DNA of 64,000 bases from contig JAAELO010000058.1 in NCBI GenBank assembly GCA_024226555.1, positions 1 through 64,000 of the forward strand, given 5' to 3'. Each line of letters starts with the position of its first letter. Within the stretch, counting starts at the first letter, position 1. This document shows positions 28,493-35,756 of this stretch, piece by piece. This stretch comes from Desulfobacterales bacterium (lineage in GTDB: Bacteria; Desulfobacterota; Desulfobacteria; Desulfobacterales; JAAELO01). The notes under the pieces were generated by a model. It was not told the origin of the DNA. It saw only the letters and a list, made by a program, of their open reading frames with translations, and ran no database searches. The position numbers and the translations under genes are program-made.

Positions 28493-29833
28493 ATGAATTT
28501 ATTTGAAATTTCAGAAGAAATAGAAAGATTTAATGATAATTTAATAAATAATAATGAATCTATCGTAAATTCAATTATTAAAGAGAATGCATTTAGAAGA
28601 GATAACGTATATTTAAGAGAGGTAGAAGTACCATATAATCTTAGTAAGAGATTTTTAAACTCAGATAATTATAACATTCCAGACCTCGATACAAATCTTA
28701 CAGAATCACCATTAACAACTGATTTATGTAACAAAATGTTCAAACCATTTAATTTAGAAAAGAATAGGTCAAAAGGAAAAGTAGCATTCATACTACCGAG
28801 TAATGGTCTGGTCAATATTTTTGCAAGATCAGTCCTGCCAACTTATTTAGTTGGTAACGAAATATTATTAAGATTTCCTGAAAGAAACATTTCAACATCA
28901 AATATTTTTAAAAAGAATTATCTTAAACACTTTAAAAATATATCCATTTCAAATTTAGCTTCTAAAGAATTCATTAAAAACTGCCTTAATGACAGCTCTA
29001 TACACACAATTGTAATTTATGGCAGTAATACATGGATCAGAGAATACTGGAATCTGTTCATATTTTCCGGTAAAAAAATCATATTTGAGGGACCAGGAAA
29101 TGATTCCGTTATTGTCTCTGAAAATTCCGATATTGATTTAGCAGCTCAATCTACCTTACGAGGTATTCTAAATAATGATGGTCAATCATGTATAGCAACA
29201 AAAAGAGTGTATGTTAATTCCAATGTTGCTGATACATATTTTGAAAAACTCACTAACCTTGTAAAAAAAATAGAGTTTGCACACCCTGAAGAATCAAACT
29301 GTAGTTCATCAGTAGGCCCTATCCTTTCTGATAAAATTAAAAATACTATCAGATCACAACATAATGATGCAATGGGGTTCTACAATCATGGAGATTTTAA
29401 ACCCGCTAAAATCATATATAATACAGAAACCAAAGAAGATTCCTTCCATGGAAAACACGTGCTTTATTACAAACCTTCAATTTACCTTTGCCATCCACAA
29501 ATGAAAATGGTTGTTAACGAAACATTTTACCCTGTAATTCCAGTCGTTAAATACGATTCGGAAGATGAACTCGTTAAATACATGAATTATAGTAATCTTG
29601 GTATAAATTGTAATATATTTGGAAACCTTAAAGACTCAACTCATAAAAAACTCTGGAAAATGAACAGGCTTGTTTTTAAAAACACCCTGGCAACAGACAT
29701 GGAAAATCAAAATTTTAGTTTCAGAATCGATGGAGGTCGTAAAGAATCAAGTTTCATTCTTAAAACAGAACAAAACTCTTTTCTGAAAATTGATGGCCCC
29801 CGCTTAATGGAACTTGAAACTATTAATAATTAG
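28493..29833 (+). CDS. Aldehyde dehydrogenase family protein
   Basis: A 446-residue ALDH-superfamily enzyme. The Glu of the catalytic pair is in IIFEGPGNDSVIVSE and the nucleophile Cys in NDGQSCIATKRVY. The C-terminal NETFYPVIPVVKYDSEDELV and NYSNLGINCNIFG follow the usual ALDH pattern. The N-terminal ~90 residues are unusual and short of a classical Rossmann start. It could oxidise a semialdehyde or reduce an activated acid. The aminotransferase 8 bp downstream suggests an amino-aldehyde intermediate (inference). No exact substrate can be assigned. Confidence 0.8.
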   Translation: MNLFEISEEIERFNDNLINNNESIVNSIIKENAFRRDNVYLREVEVPYNLSKRFLNSDNYNIPDLDTNLTESPLTTDLCNKMFKPFNLEKNRSKGKVAFILPSNGLVNIFARSVLPTYLVGNEILLRFPERNISTSNIFKKNYLKHFKNISISNLASKEFIKNCLNDSSIHTIVIYGSNTWIREYWNLFIFSGKKIIFEGPGNDSVIVSENSDIDLAAQSTLRGILNNDGQSCIATKRVYVNSNVADTYFEKLTNLVKKIEFAHPEESNCSSSVGPILSDKIKNTIRSQHNDAMGFYNHGDFKPAKIIYNTETKEDSFHGKHVLYYKPSIYLCHPQMKMVVNETFYPVIPVVKYDSEDELVKYMNYSNLGINCNIFGNLKDSTHKKLWKMNRLVFKNTLATDMENQNFSFRIDGGRKESSFILKTEQNSFLKIDGPRLMELETINN

Positions 29834-29841
29834 GAAATATC

Positions 29842-31161
29842 GTGGACAATGTAAACTTTGTAAAAAAGCATAACTATGGTACCTGGTCTGTTCAAAAAGA
29901 TTGGAATCCACTTCATATAGTTGATGCAGAAGGATGTTATTTCACAGATTCAAACAATAACAATTATCTGGACTTTTCATCCCAGGCAGTATGTTCCAAT
30001 CTTGGACATAAGAATCAAAATATAATTGATGCTATAGCTAAGCAAGCTGAAAACCTCAGTTATGTAGCTCCATGGTTTACAACTAACATAAGAGCTGAAC
30101 TATCAAAACTGTTAGTAGAAGTTTACCCAGATGGTTTAAACAAATTCTTTTTTTCCACATCAGGCACCGAAGCCAATGAAGCAGCGTTTAAAATTGCCAG
30201 AATGTATACAGGAAAATATAAAATTATCTCAAGATACAGTTCTTATCACGGATCAACACCAGGTTCCATCTCAGCAACAGGGGATTTAAGAAGATGGACT
30301 CATGAAAAATATTCAAAAACAGATGGTTTTATCTTTGGACCTGAGTGTAACTGTTACAGATGTCCATTTAATCTGGATCAGGACAGTTGCAACGTTCAGT
30401 GTGTTGAATATTTTGACTACATGCTCCGAAATGAAATGAATGTTGCAGCAATCATTATAGAACCAATTGTTGGTACAAATGGGGTTTTAATTCCACCTGA
30501 TAATTATCTTCCAAGACTCAGGGAGATATGCAGTAAACATAATGTTTTACTAATTTTTGATGAAGTTATGACTGGTTGGGGAAGAACCGGGGAATGGTTC
30601 GCCTGCAAACACTGGAATACAATACCAGACATTATTACAACTGCCAAAGGATCAACATCAGCATACGCACCACTCGGTATAACCGCAACATCTGAAAAGA
30701 TAGCATCATTTTTTGATGATAATATGTTTTCACATGGTCATACATATGAAAGCCACCCTCTTCTATTAGCAACAGCTAAAGCAACAATCGAAGAGATGAT
30801 CAGGCTCAACATAAATCAGAATTCTACTGAAATGGGTATTTATCTTGGAAAAGCACTTAAAATACTAAAGAATAAACATAAATCCATTGGCGATATCCGA
30901 GGAAAAGGACTGTTCTGGGCCGTGGAAATAGTTAAAGATTTAAAAACTAAAATACCTTTCAACACACCAATGGATAAATATGAGAACAGGAATATTTTAA
31001 CAAATCAAATATGTAAGGAGATGATGAATAACGGTGTTTATATGTTTTCATGGATTTCACATTTCATATTAGCACCACCACTAATAATTAGTAAAAAAGA
31101 TATAGATTTTGCAGTTTCTGTTTTTGATAAATGCCTGAATATAGCAGATGAGATGCTTTAA
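29842..31161 (+). CDS. Class III aminotransferase, PLP-dependent
   Basis: A 439-residue omega-aminotransferase type enzyme. SGTEANEAAFKIAR binds phosphate, IFDEVMTGWGRTGEWFACKH holds the PLP Asp, and TTAKGSTSAYAPLG contains the Schiff-base Lys. A Cys-rich insertion (ECNCYRCPFNLDQDSCNVQC, about residues 172-191) matches one subset of class III aminotransferases rather than ArgD or HemL. The start is GTG, with AGGAA upstream. Gene order ATP-grasp/ALDH/aminotransferase suggests synthesis or breakdown of an omega-amino acid conjugate. Confidence 0.85.
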   Translation: MDNVNFVKKHNYGTWSVQKDWNPLHIVDAEGCYFTDSNNNNYLDFSSQAVCSNLGHKNQNIIDAIAKQAENLSYVAPWFTTNIRAELSKLLVEVYPDGLNKFFFSTSGTEANEAAFKIARMYTGKYKIISRYSSYHGSTPGSISATGDLRRWTHEKYSKTDGFIFGPECNCYRCPFNLDQDSCNVQCVEYFDYMLRNEMNVAAIIIEPIVGTNGVLIPPDNYLPRLREICSKHNVLLIFDEVMTGWGRTGEWFACKHWNTIPDIITTAKGSTSAYAPLGITATSEKIASFFDDNMFSHGHTYESHPLLLATAKATIEEMIRLNINQNSTEMGIYLGKALKILKNKHKSIGDIRGKGLFWAVEIVKDLKTKIPFNTPMDKYENRNILTNQICKEMMNNGVYMFSWISHFILAPPLIISKKDIDFAVSVFDKCLNIADEML

Positions 31162-31284
31162 TTAATAACTTCTTACTTGATAATTATTACGTTTTTTAAT
31201 CGCCCTTTTATAAATCAAAACCCTTTGTTGAAGCAGTTCTTGTCTCCCATCCCAATAAAACCATTCAATACTCATAACCTGCGT

Positions 31285-31347
31285 GTCATTCCCGAGAATA
31301 TTTTTACAGACGCCTTTCCTGTAAAAATGTGAGTCGGGAATCTCAGG
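31285..31347. repeat. Palindromic repeat, GTCATTCC family, copy 2
   Basis: Ends GTCATTCCCGAGAATATTTT and GTGAGTCGGGAATCTCAGG pair over most of their length, with inner arms TTTTTACAG / CTGTAAAAA. It is the mirror of the copy at 34762. Confidence 0.78.
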
Positions 31348-31370
31348 TTTATAAAACACTTTAAAAACAC

Positions 31371-31430
31371 CTCCGGTGGCTCTGCTGAGAGCTAAACTTT
31401 TGAAAAGTTTAATAAACAGGTATAGTAACC
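31371..31430. repeat. AAACTTTTCAAAAGTTTA palindrome repeat, copy B (inverted)
   Basis: AAACTTTTGAAAAGTTTAAT is followed by AAACAGGTATAGTAACC, the reverse complement of the copy at 19087. The outer GCTCTGCTGAGAGC hairpin is also shared with the copy at 34886. Confidence 0.65.
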
Positions 31431-31588
31431 TCTAAAATCACAACATTAATCAAGAACAGAGACAAAAAGGTTCTTCCAGAGAAAATTTGATAATACATCT
31501 TTAATTTCAACAACTGTCATTCCTGAGAATGTTTTAGACAATTTATTTAATTATGTTTTTTGAACTTTTATTGTGAAAAATATACCAG

Positions 31589-32332
31589 TTAATCGACACT
31601 GTACTTCTTCTGTATTTTTTTGAATTTTGCTGTTTGTTTAAATTGTGTAAGCGCTTTTGCAAACTGCTTAGACAGAGTCTCTGTAACAGTTTTTTTTGAG
31701 AATGCGATATATCCATTATTTTTTGAGATAGGAGGATTCACTCGTTCAATTTTATTGGTGAATCCCATTTTTTTTCCATACCAGTCAGTCACCATTGTAT
31801 TGTTAACCAATAATGGATGTCTTCCTTTAACAATTTTTTTTAAGAGAATTTTAACAGAATTCACACCTTCAATTTTCAATGAAGGGATAGCAGTATCAAA
31901 TTTTGGTCCATAAGACATCCCACTAATTACCCCGATTCTATCCTTAATTTTTGATAAATCTCCATCATAGCTAAATTTAAAGCCTTTTATCTTATAAAAA
32001 GCGATTCTTTCATAGGCAATCACATTACCTTTCTGATAGTGAAGCCACTTAGATCGATCATTATTTTTGAAAATAAATGCAATTCCATCAACCATTCCAC
32101 TTTTCGAAGAGTAAAGGCATCTCTTCCAGGGATAAATCTTGAATTCAGCACTATGTCCCATACGCTTCATCACTGCATCTATAAGTTCAACAACATATCC
32201 TTTGACCTTATTATCATTAGGATAATGATAAGGCGCATAGTCGTTGCAAGCAATTTTGAAATTTCTGGCATACACCGAATTTAAACCAATACACAAAATT
32301 ATAGTCAAAATTATAAAAATATTCTTAAACAT
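31589..32332 (-). CDS. Periplasmic substrate-binding protein (PBP type 2)
   Basis: A 247-residue protein with a signal peptide (to about residue 22, VYA). The mature part starts FKIACNDYAPYHYPNDNKVKGYVVELIDAVMKRMG, as in amino-acid-type solute-binding proteins. YPWKRCLYSSKSGMVDGIAF and IGVISGMSYG are also typical. No permease or ATPase is nearby, so it is an orphan binding protein, possibly feeding a distant transporter or sensor. It stands alone on the minus strand, inside the repeat-rich patch. Confidence 0.85.
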   Translation of the reverse strand: MFKNIFIILTIILCIGLNSVYARNFKIACNDYAPYHYPNDNKVKGYVVELIDAVMKRMGHSAEFKIYPWKRCLYSSKSGMVDGIAFIFKNNDRSKWLHYQKGNVIAYERIAFYKIKGFKFSYDGDLSKIKDRIGVISGMSYGPKFDTAIPSLKIEGVNSVKILLKKIVKGRHPLLVNNTMVTDWYGKKMGFTNKIERVNPPISKNNGYIAFSKKTVTETLSKQFAKALTQFKQTAKFKKIQKKYSVD

Positions 32333-32385
32333 AATCTCCTCCTTTTTTACCTATAAAAGCAATACGAAATTTTGGGTTAAATATA

Positions 32386-32554
32386 GGGAATCTCTAATAA
32401 TTAGAATTTTTGATTAAAAACAGATTATAAAAGCTTTTATTTTTATAAAATCTCTGCATAACAAAAACAACGGGTTGATTCGTTTATAAAAAAGGTTTCA
32501 TTTTATTTTTGTTATATCTTTGATTCGCAAAAAGATCAGTTATTAGAGATTCCA
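32386..32554 (+). mobile_element. MITE-like element, GGGAACCTCTAATAATTAG family, copy 2 (with TSD)
   Basis: A 169-bp element with ends GGGAATCTCTAATAATTAG and TTATTAGAGATTCC plus one mismatched terminal base. TATA immediately flanks both sides (32382-32385 and 32555-32558), a plausible 4-bp target duplication. It carries two internal hairpins with centres AAGCTTTTA (32431-32439) and AAGGTTTCA (32492-32500). The second has arms ATAACAAAAA / TTTTTGTTAT. Confidence 0.78.
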
Positions 32555-32726
32555 TATAACTTTATAAAATTTGGATTTAATTGTTGGTAACTATTTGTAA
32601 TATAATAGAATAAAAATTTCTTAGAATCAATTAATTTCTTTGTTAATATCTGCTGAATTCTATACAAGGTATTTATAGGAAGCGAAAATCAGAAAAAGCT
32701 TCAATTTTCTTTTCTTTCAGAAAATG

Positions 32727-32780
32727 AGGCTGTGTCAAAATTCATTTATTTACTTAATTTTGTTATTAATGACACAGCCT
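32727..32780. repeat. Short hairpin resembling paired IS ends
   Basis: Perfect 11-bp inverted ends AGGCTGTGTCA / TGACACAGCCT enclose 32 bp of AT-rich DNA. GGCTGTGTCA starts occur in terminal repeats of some IS families, so this may be a collapsed IS or tiny MITE. It could also act as a terminator hairpin, but the T-tract is weak. Confidence 0.5.
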
Positions 32781-32816
32781 TTAAGCTCTTATCCTTTATT
32801 ATACTAAAAAATCCAG

Positions 32817-32949
32817 CTTCGTAAGGTGCATTTTATGCACCTTCACAAAGAAAAATATAATAAAGGCAGATAGGAGAAATCTTGACTGCCTTTTTTAATG
32901 GTCGAATTTCTATTTTCACCTAAATGTGCACAGAGTGCACCCTACAAAA
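32817..32949 (+). repeat. REPIN flanking the RAYT gene
   Basis: Two REP palindromes in a pair. The first is AAGGTGCAT-TTT-ATGCACCTT (32823-32843). The second is GTGCACAGAGTGCACCCTAC (32926-32945). They are separated by about 80 bp containing an inner GGCAG/TGCC hairpin. The unit lies 115 bp before the RAYT start, and an inverted full-length relative lies at 18869-19010. REP pairs next to their own RAYT are typical of this transposase family. Confidence 0.78.
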
Positions 32950-33064
32950 TAACATTAAACGTTTTATAAGAAATAATTTTGGATATTATACAAAAAGCAT
33001 TTATAAACCATTTGCATATCGAACAATATATTATTTTACTCTTGTTTTAAATAGTGAGGTCAAA

Positions 33065-33607
33065 ATGTCTAATTATCGAAGAGCTAAGACAGGAGGTGGA
33101 ACTTTCTTTTTTAATATTGTTTCATATCGACGGCAGAAAATTCTTTGTGATAACGTTTTAAGGGAAGCTTTACGTACAGCAATTAAAGAAGTACAAAAAG
33201 CTAAACCTTTTATTATTGATGCATGGATTTTGCTACCCGATCATTTACATTGTATGTGGACATTACCAAAAGGAGATTCAAATTATGGTGTTAGGGCAAT
33301 GATAAAGAGGAATGTGACAAAATCCTGTGGTAAAGGCTATTACAACAATGAATATATGACACAGTCTAAAATAAATAGAAAAGAATCGACAATCTGGCAG
33401 AGGCGTTATTGGGAGCATCAAATTCGTGATCAGGATGATTATAATAACCACATTGACTACATCCATTACAATCCTGTTAAACAGAAACTCGTTAAAAATG
33501 TTAAAGATTGGGAGTATTCTACATTTCACAGGTTCGTAAAGAGTGATATTTATAGAGGAGACTGGGGTGGAATTGTAAAAATTTCAAATATAGATTTTTG
33601 TGAATAA
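33065..33607 (+). CDS. REP-associated tyrosine transposase (RAYT, Y1/HUH family)
   Basis: A 180-residue single-domain HUH nuclease. The metal-binding motif is LLPDHLHCMWTLP. The candidate catalytic Tyr region is YNNHIDYIHYNPVKQKLV. FFFNIVSYRRQKIL near the N terminus and WEYSTFHRFVKSDIY near the C terminus are also characteristic. I set the start at the ATG at 33065, which has GAGGT upstream and begins MSNYRRAKTGG, the usual family start. Such proteins cut and move REP/REPIN palindromes. A strong terminator follows the gene. Confidence 0.9.
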   Translation: MSNYRRAKTGGGTFFFNIVSYRRQKILCDNVLREALRTAIKEVQKAKPFIIDAWILLPDHLHCMWTLPKGDSNYGVRAMIKRNVTKSCGKGYYNNEYMTQSKINRKESTIWQRRYWEHQIRDQDDYNNHIDYIHYNPVKQKLVKNVKDWEYSTFHRFVKSDIYRGDWGGIVKISNIDFCE

Positions 33608-33622
33608 TCTTATAATTAATTT

Positions 33623-33652
33623 AAGGAGTGGTTGAATTAACAACCACTCCTT
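33623..33652 (+). terminator. Rho-independent terminator after the RAYT gene
   Basis: Perfect 12-bp stem AAGGAGTGGTTG / CAACCACTCCTT with loop AATTAA, followed by TTTCTTTT. It sits 16 bp past the RAYT stop. Confidence 0.92.
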
Positions 33653-33890
33653 TTCTTTTACAGAACGCCTTTTTCACGCCGATTTGCTATTAAGGACTAT
33701 AAAAAAAATTATGGGCAGGTAACAACTTCCTTCAAGTATCCAAAATAGCAAATGTTATGTAGTATTTGTTTATTGTAGCCAAGCCTCAATCACGCAGAAC
33801 CAGTGTTTTAGTTGAAAGAATTCTTCAACTAATATTTTTACTTAAAAAATATGAAACTATTTAAGTTTTTACCGGTTCCAAATTACACAT

Positions 33891-34036
33891 GTTGCCAATT
33901 AATAATTAGAAATTTGATTGAAATACAAGACATGAGAAAAAATGAACACTAAAACAAAAAAGGTTTAATTTTGTTTTAGCTTCTTTTTTTCGAAGAACGC
34001 TGTATTTCGCATCAAAGAGCAATTATAAAGGGCAAC
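33891..34036 (+). mobile_element. MITE-like element, diverged copy
   Basis: The left part reads GTTGCCAATTAATAATTAG, followed by AAATTTGATTGAAATACAAG. The right end GGGCAAC mirrors the altered left end GTTGCC, so both ends changed together. The internal hairpin has perfect 11-bp arms CTAAAACAAAA / TTTTGTTTTAG (33949-33959 and 33969-33979) around centre AAGGTTTAA. Confidence 0.62.
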
Positions 34037-34761
34037 TCAATTAGTAACAAACCTGATTGATAAAATCAGTATAAAAAGCGGTAGATTCTGCACTATTAAA
34101 GCTCATGCAGCATTTTATACATGTTTTAATTCGTTTTAAACATTCAGTTTGTTTTTGGTGTAAAATCTGCCCGGTGTGAAAGAGGCGTTGACGGAACTTC
34201 TGTTTCTCGATAAAAGAGATGGTAGACATGGCTCTTTTTCCTTAATGAGTGAAGAGTTAATGTTAGAGTCGATAACGGAGTTCGTCGCTCCTTATCGGCT
34301 CGCTCTGTAGTAAAAAATAGGATTTTTTACTAACTTTTTAAAAGTCTATTACCTGCATATGTATAATTCAAGTATAAAATCATCTTTTTATTATTATTTT
34401 TTTATCTTCCATTCATTTTTTGAAAATTTATAGATTTTACTTGATAGTGAAATTATCTTAAATTTAAAGTTTTTTATTCAAATAGATTTCGAATGTTTAG
34501 TTATAGGGTCTTAAGGTGATTCCTGATTTGGTATTTTTGTATATTATTAATTTTATGAAGTAAATAATTGCTTCTGAAAATTTTTATATTTTATGAATAT
34601 TGTAGCAAGTTTGATTTAAAATGTAGTTATATTTTCAGGTATATAGAGATTTTTAAAAAAAGTTGAAATATTTTTGATCGCAAATTTTACCTCCATTTAT
34701 ATTAGGGACATTTGAAATGGAGATTTTGTATTGTTTCGTATCCAACATTATACTTCTTAAG

Positions 34762-34828
34762 CCTGAGATTCCTGACTCATAATTTTACAGGAAAGGCGTT
34801 TGTAAAATCATTCTCAGGAATGACACGG
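34762..34828. repeat. Palindromic repeat, GTCATTCC family, copy 4
   Basis: CCTGAGATTCCTGACTCA at the left and TTCTCAGGAATGACACGG at the right, with inner arms ATTTTACA / TGTAAAAT. It is the inverted form of the copy at 31285 and nearly identical in its outer 20 bp. Confidence 0.78.
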
Positions 34829-34885
34829 TGCTTTCATTGGTGGCAAGTCTCAGCTACAAAACCATTTTTAAAATTTCATTCTTAA

Positions 34886-34932
34886 TCTGTTTGTTAAACT
34901 TTTCAAAAGTTTAGCCTCTCGGCAGAGGGTTT
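34886..34932. repeat. AAACTTTTCAAAAGTTTA palindrome repeat, copy C
   Basis: CTGTTTGTT is followed by AAACTTTTCAAAAGTTTAGC and a CCTCTCGGCAGAGGG mini-hairpin, in the same order as copies A and B. Confidence 0.65.
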
Positions 34933-34993
34933 TGCTTTTTTCCAAACAGAATTTCTATTTCATGTGAAGAAAATTTTATAAGATCAAAACCAT

Positions 34994-35049
34994 GGATTCC
35001 CGACTCGAATTTTTTAAAAATATTTTTAAAAATTCCTCTCGGGAATGAC
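34994..35049. repeat. Palindromic repeat, GTCATTCC family, copy 5
   Basis: GGATTCCCGACTCGAATTTT pairs with the right part ending CTCTCGGGAATGAC around a TTTAAAAATATTTTTAAA-like centre. Confidence 0.72.
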
Positions 35050-35080
35050 GACCAGTCTGGTAATTAGCAATTTCATTAAA

Positions 35081-35328
35081 CCTGAGAGTCCTGACTCACA
35101 ATTTTACTGGAAAAGCTAAAATGATGATGTATTATTTAAAGATATCCTTAAATTCCAATTTGATCTCTGCTTAATGTTAACCTCTAATAATTATGGAATA
35201 GTTAATTCTTCGAAAATAAGACTGCAAAACAAAATAAAACCATTTTTGTTTTGCAGTCTTATTTTCTCAAGCTATATTAATCATAGTTTCATTGGCTTAG
35301 AGGTTACCAGGAATGACACGGTGCTTTG
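35081..35328. repeat. GTCATTCC-family palindrome, apparently split by an inserted element
   Basis: The left half CCTGAGAGTCCTGACTCACA starts at 35081. A matching right half CAGGAATGACACGGTGCTTT occurs only at 35308-35327, the same bases that end the copy at 34762. Between them lies about 195 bp, including the MITE-related element at 35178-35306. I infer that the palindrome was interrupted by insertion. Confidence 0.5.
35178..35306. mobile_element. MITE-related element with a 23-bp perfect hairpin
   Basis: Ends TAACCTCTAATAATTATGG and TTAGAGGTTA make a 10-bp inverted pair and resemble the MITE family left end. The core is a perfect inverted repeat, 35212-35234 with 35244-35266 (23 bp each), around the 9-nt loop TAAAACCAT. 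That loop is the complement-type version of the centre AAGGTTTTA seen in other copies. Confidence 0.62.
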
Positions 35329-35351
35329 AGCGGATGTTTTGACTCGCGGTT

Positions 35352-35756
35352 TTAGTTTATTTTGGAATAATTCTTTTTCCAGGGATTTTTTGAATTTTTG
35401 AAATAATATTTCATTGCACCTTTCATGGCTTCTACAGCCATTTCAGCGCAATGAAATTCATTTTTGGGAAGTGATTCGAGAAATATTTCAATATCGGAAG
35501 GGGTGATAGCAAGAGTCTGCTTTATTGATTTTCCATTGGAAAGATGTATTAAAGCGTTTGCACAGGCATTTGAATTAATACATCCATCGATATTATATTT
35601 AACAGAGACGAGTACCTCATCTTCTATTTTAATGTAATATTCTATTGTATCGCCACATTCTCCTTTGGCCTTGCCGTATCCATCAAAATCTTTCAGTATT
35701 TTTTTTTCTGATGTTTTAAGCCCAAACTCGAGAAATTTTTCTGAAACTTCACCCAT
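35352..35756 (-). CDS. IscU/NifU-like iron-sulfur cluster scaffold protein
   Basis: A 134-residue NifU_N/IscU-type protein. The three Cys positions of a scaffold are visible: KGECGDTIEYY, NIDGCINSNACANALI and FHCAEMAVEAMKGAMK. This domain assembles transient Fe-S clusters for transfer to apo-proteins. No cysteine desulfurase or other isc gene is adjacent. It begins directly at the stop of the 58-residue gene (TAA then ATG), downstream of livF, so co-transcription with the importer is likely. Why it sits there is unknown. Confidence 0.83.
   Translation of the reverse strand: MGEVSEKFLEFGLKTSEKKILKDFDGYGKAKGECGDTIEYYIKIEDEVLVSVKYNIDGCINSNACANALIHLSNGKSIKQTLAITPSDIEIFLESLPKNEFHCAEMAVEAMKGAMKYYFKNSKNPWKKNYSKIN

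Larger units (their letters stand above)
31162..31588. other. Intergenic region with palindromic repeats, no gene seen
   Basis: A 427-bp gap after the aminotransferase. It contains a full GTCATTCCCGAG-type palindrome (31285-31347), an inverted AAACTTTTCAAAAGTTTA repeat (31371-31430) and the left half of another GTCATTCCTGAG element (31516-31530). The short reverse-strand reading frame across it is built from the palindrome and is not credible. Confidence 0.75.
32333..33064. other. Intergenic region with MITE, IS-end-like hairpin and REPIN
   Basis: A 732-bp gap between the orphan binding protein and the RAYT gene. From left to right it holds a MITE-like element (32386-32554), a 54-bp hairpin with ends AGGCTGTGTCA / TGACACAGCCT (32727-32780), and a REPIN (32817-32949). 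The open reading frame upstream of the RAYT ATG runs through the REPIN and is not likely translated. Confidence 0.75.
33608..35351. other. 1.7-kb gene-free, repeat-dense region
   Basis: No credible gene was found here. Contents in order: terminator (33623-33652); a pair AACGCCTTTTTCACGCCG (33662-33679) and CGGTGTGAAAGAGGCGTT (about 34172-34189) in inverted orientation; a diverged MITE (33891-34036); a GATAACGGAG...CTCCTTATC hairpin (about 34268-34300); an AT-rich stretch (34310-34740); GTCATTCC-family palindromes (34762, 34994, 35081); an AAACTTTTCAAAAGTTTA repeat (34886); and a MITE-related element with a very stable hairpin (35178-35306). It looks like an accumulation site for small non-coding mobile elements. 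Confidence 0.75.

Noticed and set aside
29842-31161. Candidate for the missing argD (acetylornithine aminotransferase)
   Set aside because: Same fold class, but it has a Cys-rich insert and omega-aminotransferase features and sits with an ALDH and ATP-grasp gene, so ArgD is not supported.
31162-31359. 65-codon open frame on the minus strand after the aminotransferase
   Set aside because: Most of it is the GTCATTCCCGAG palindrome read as protein; no start signal and no family resemblance.
32924-33064. 47-codon N-terminal extension of the RAYT frame
   Set aside because: The extension translates the REPIN. The RAYT family starts at MSNYRRAK, and GAGGT precedes that ATG.
34041-34229. 62-codon open frame on the minus strand inside the repeat-rich region
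   Set aside because: It overlaps the inverted AACGCC repeat region, has no ribosome binding site I can see and a Cys/Lys-rich composition unlike neighbouring proteins. Probably a remnant or chance frame.
31162-35351. Possible CRISPR array, because several similar palindromes recur
   Set aside because: Repeats are unevenly spaced, occur in both orientations and belong to several families. No unique spacers of constant length and no cas genes are present.
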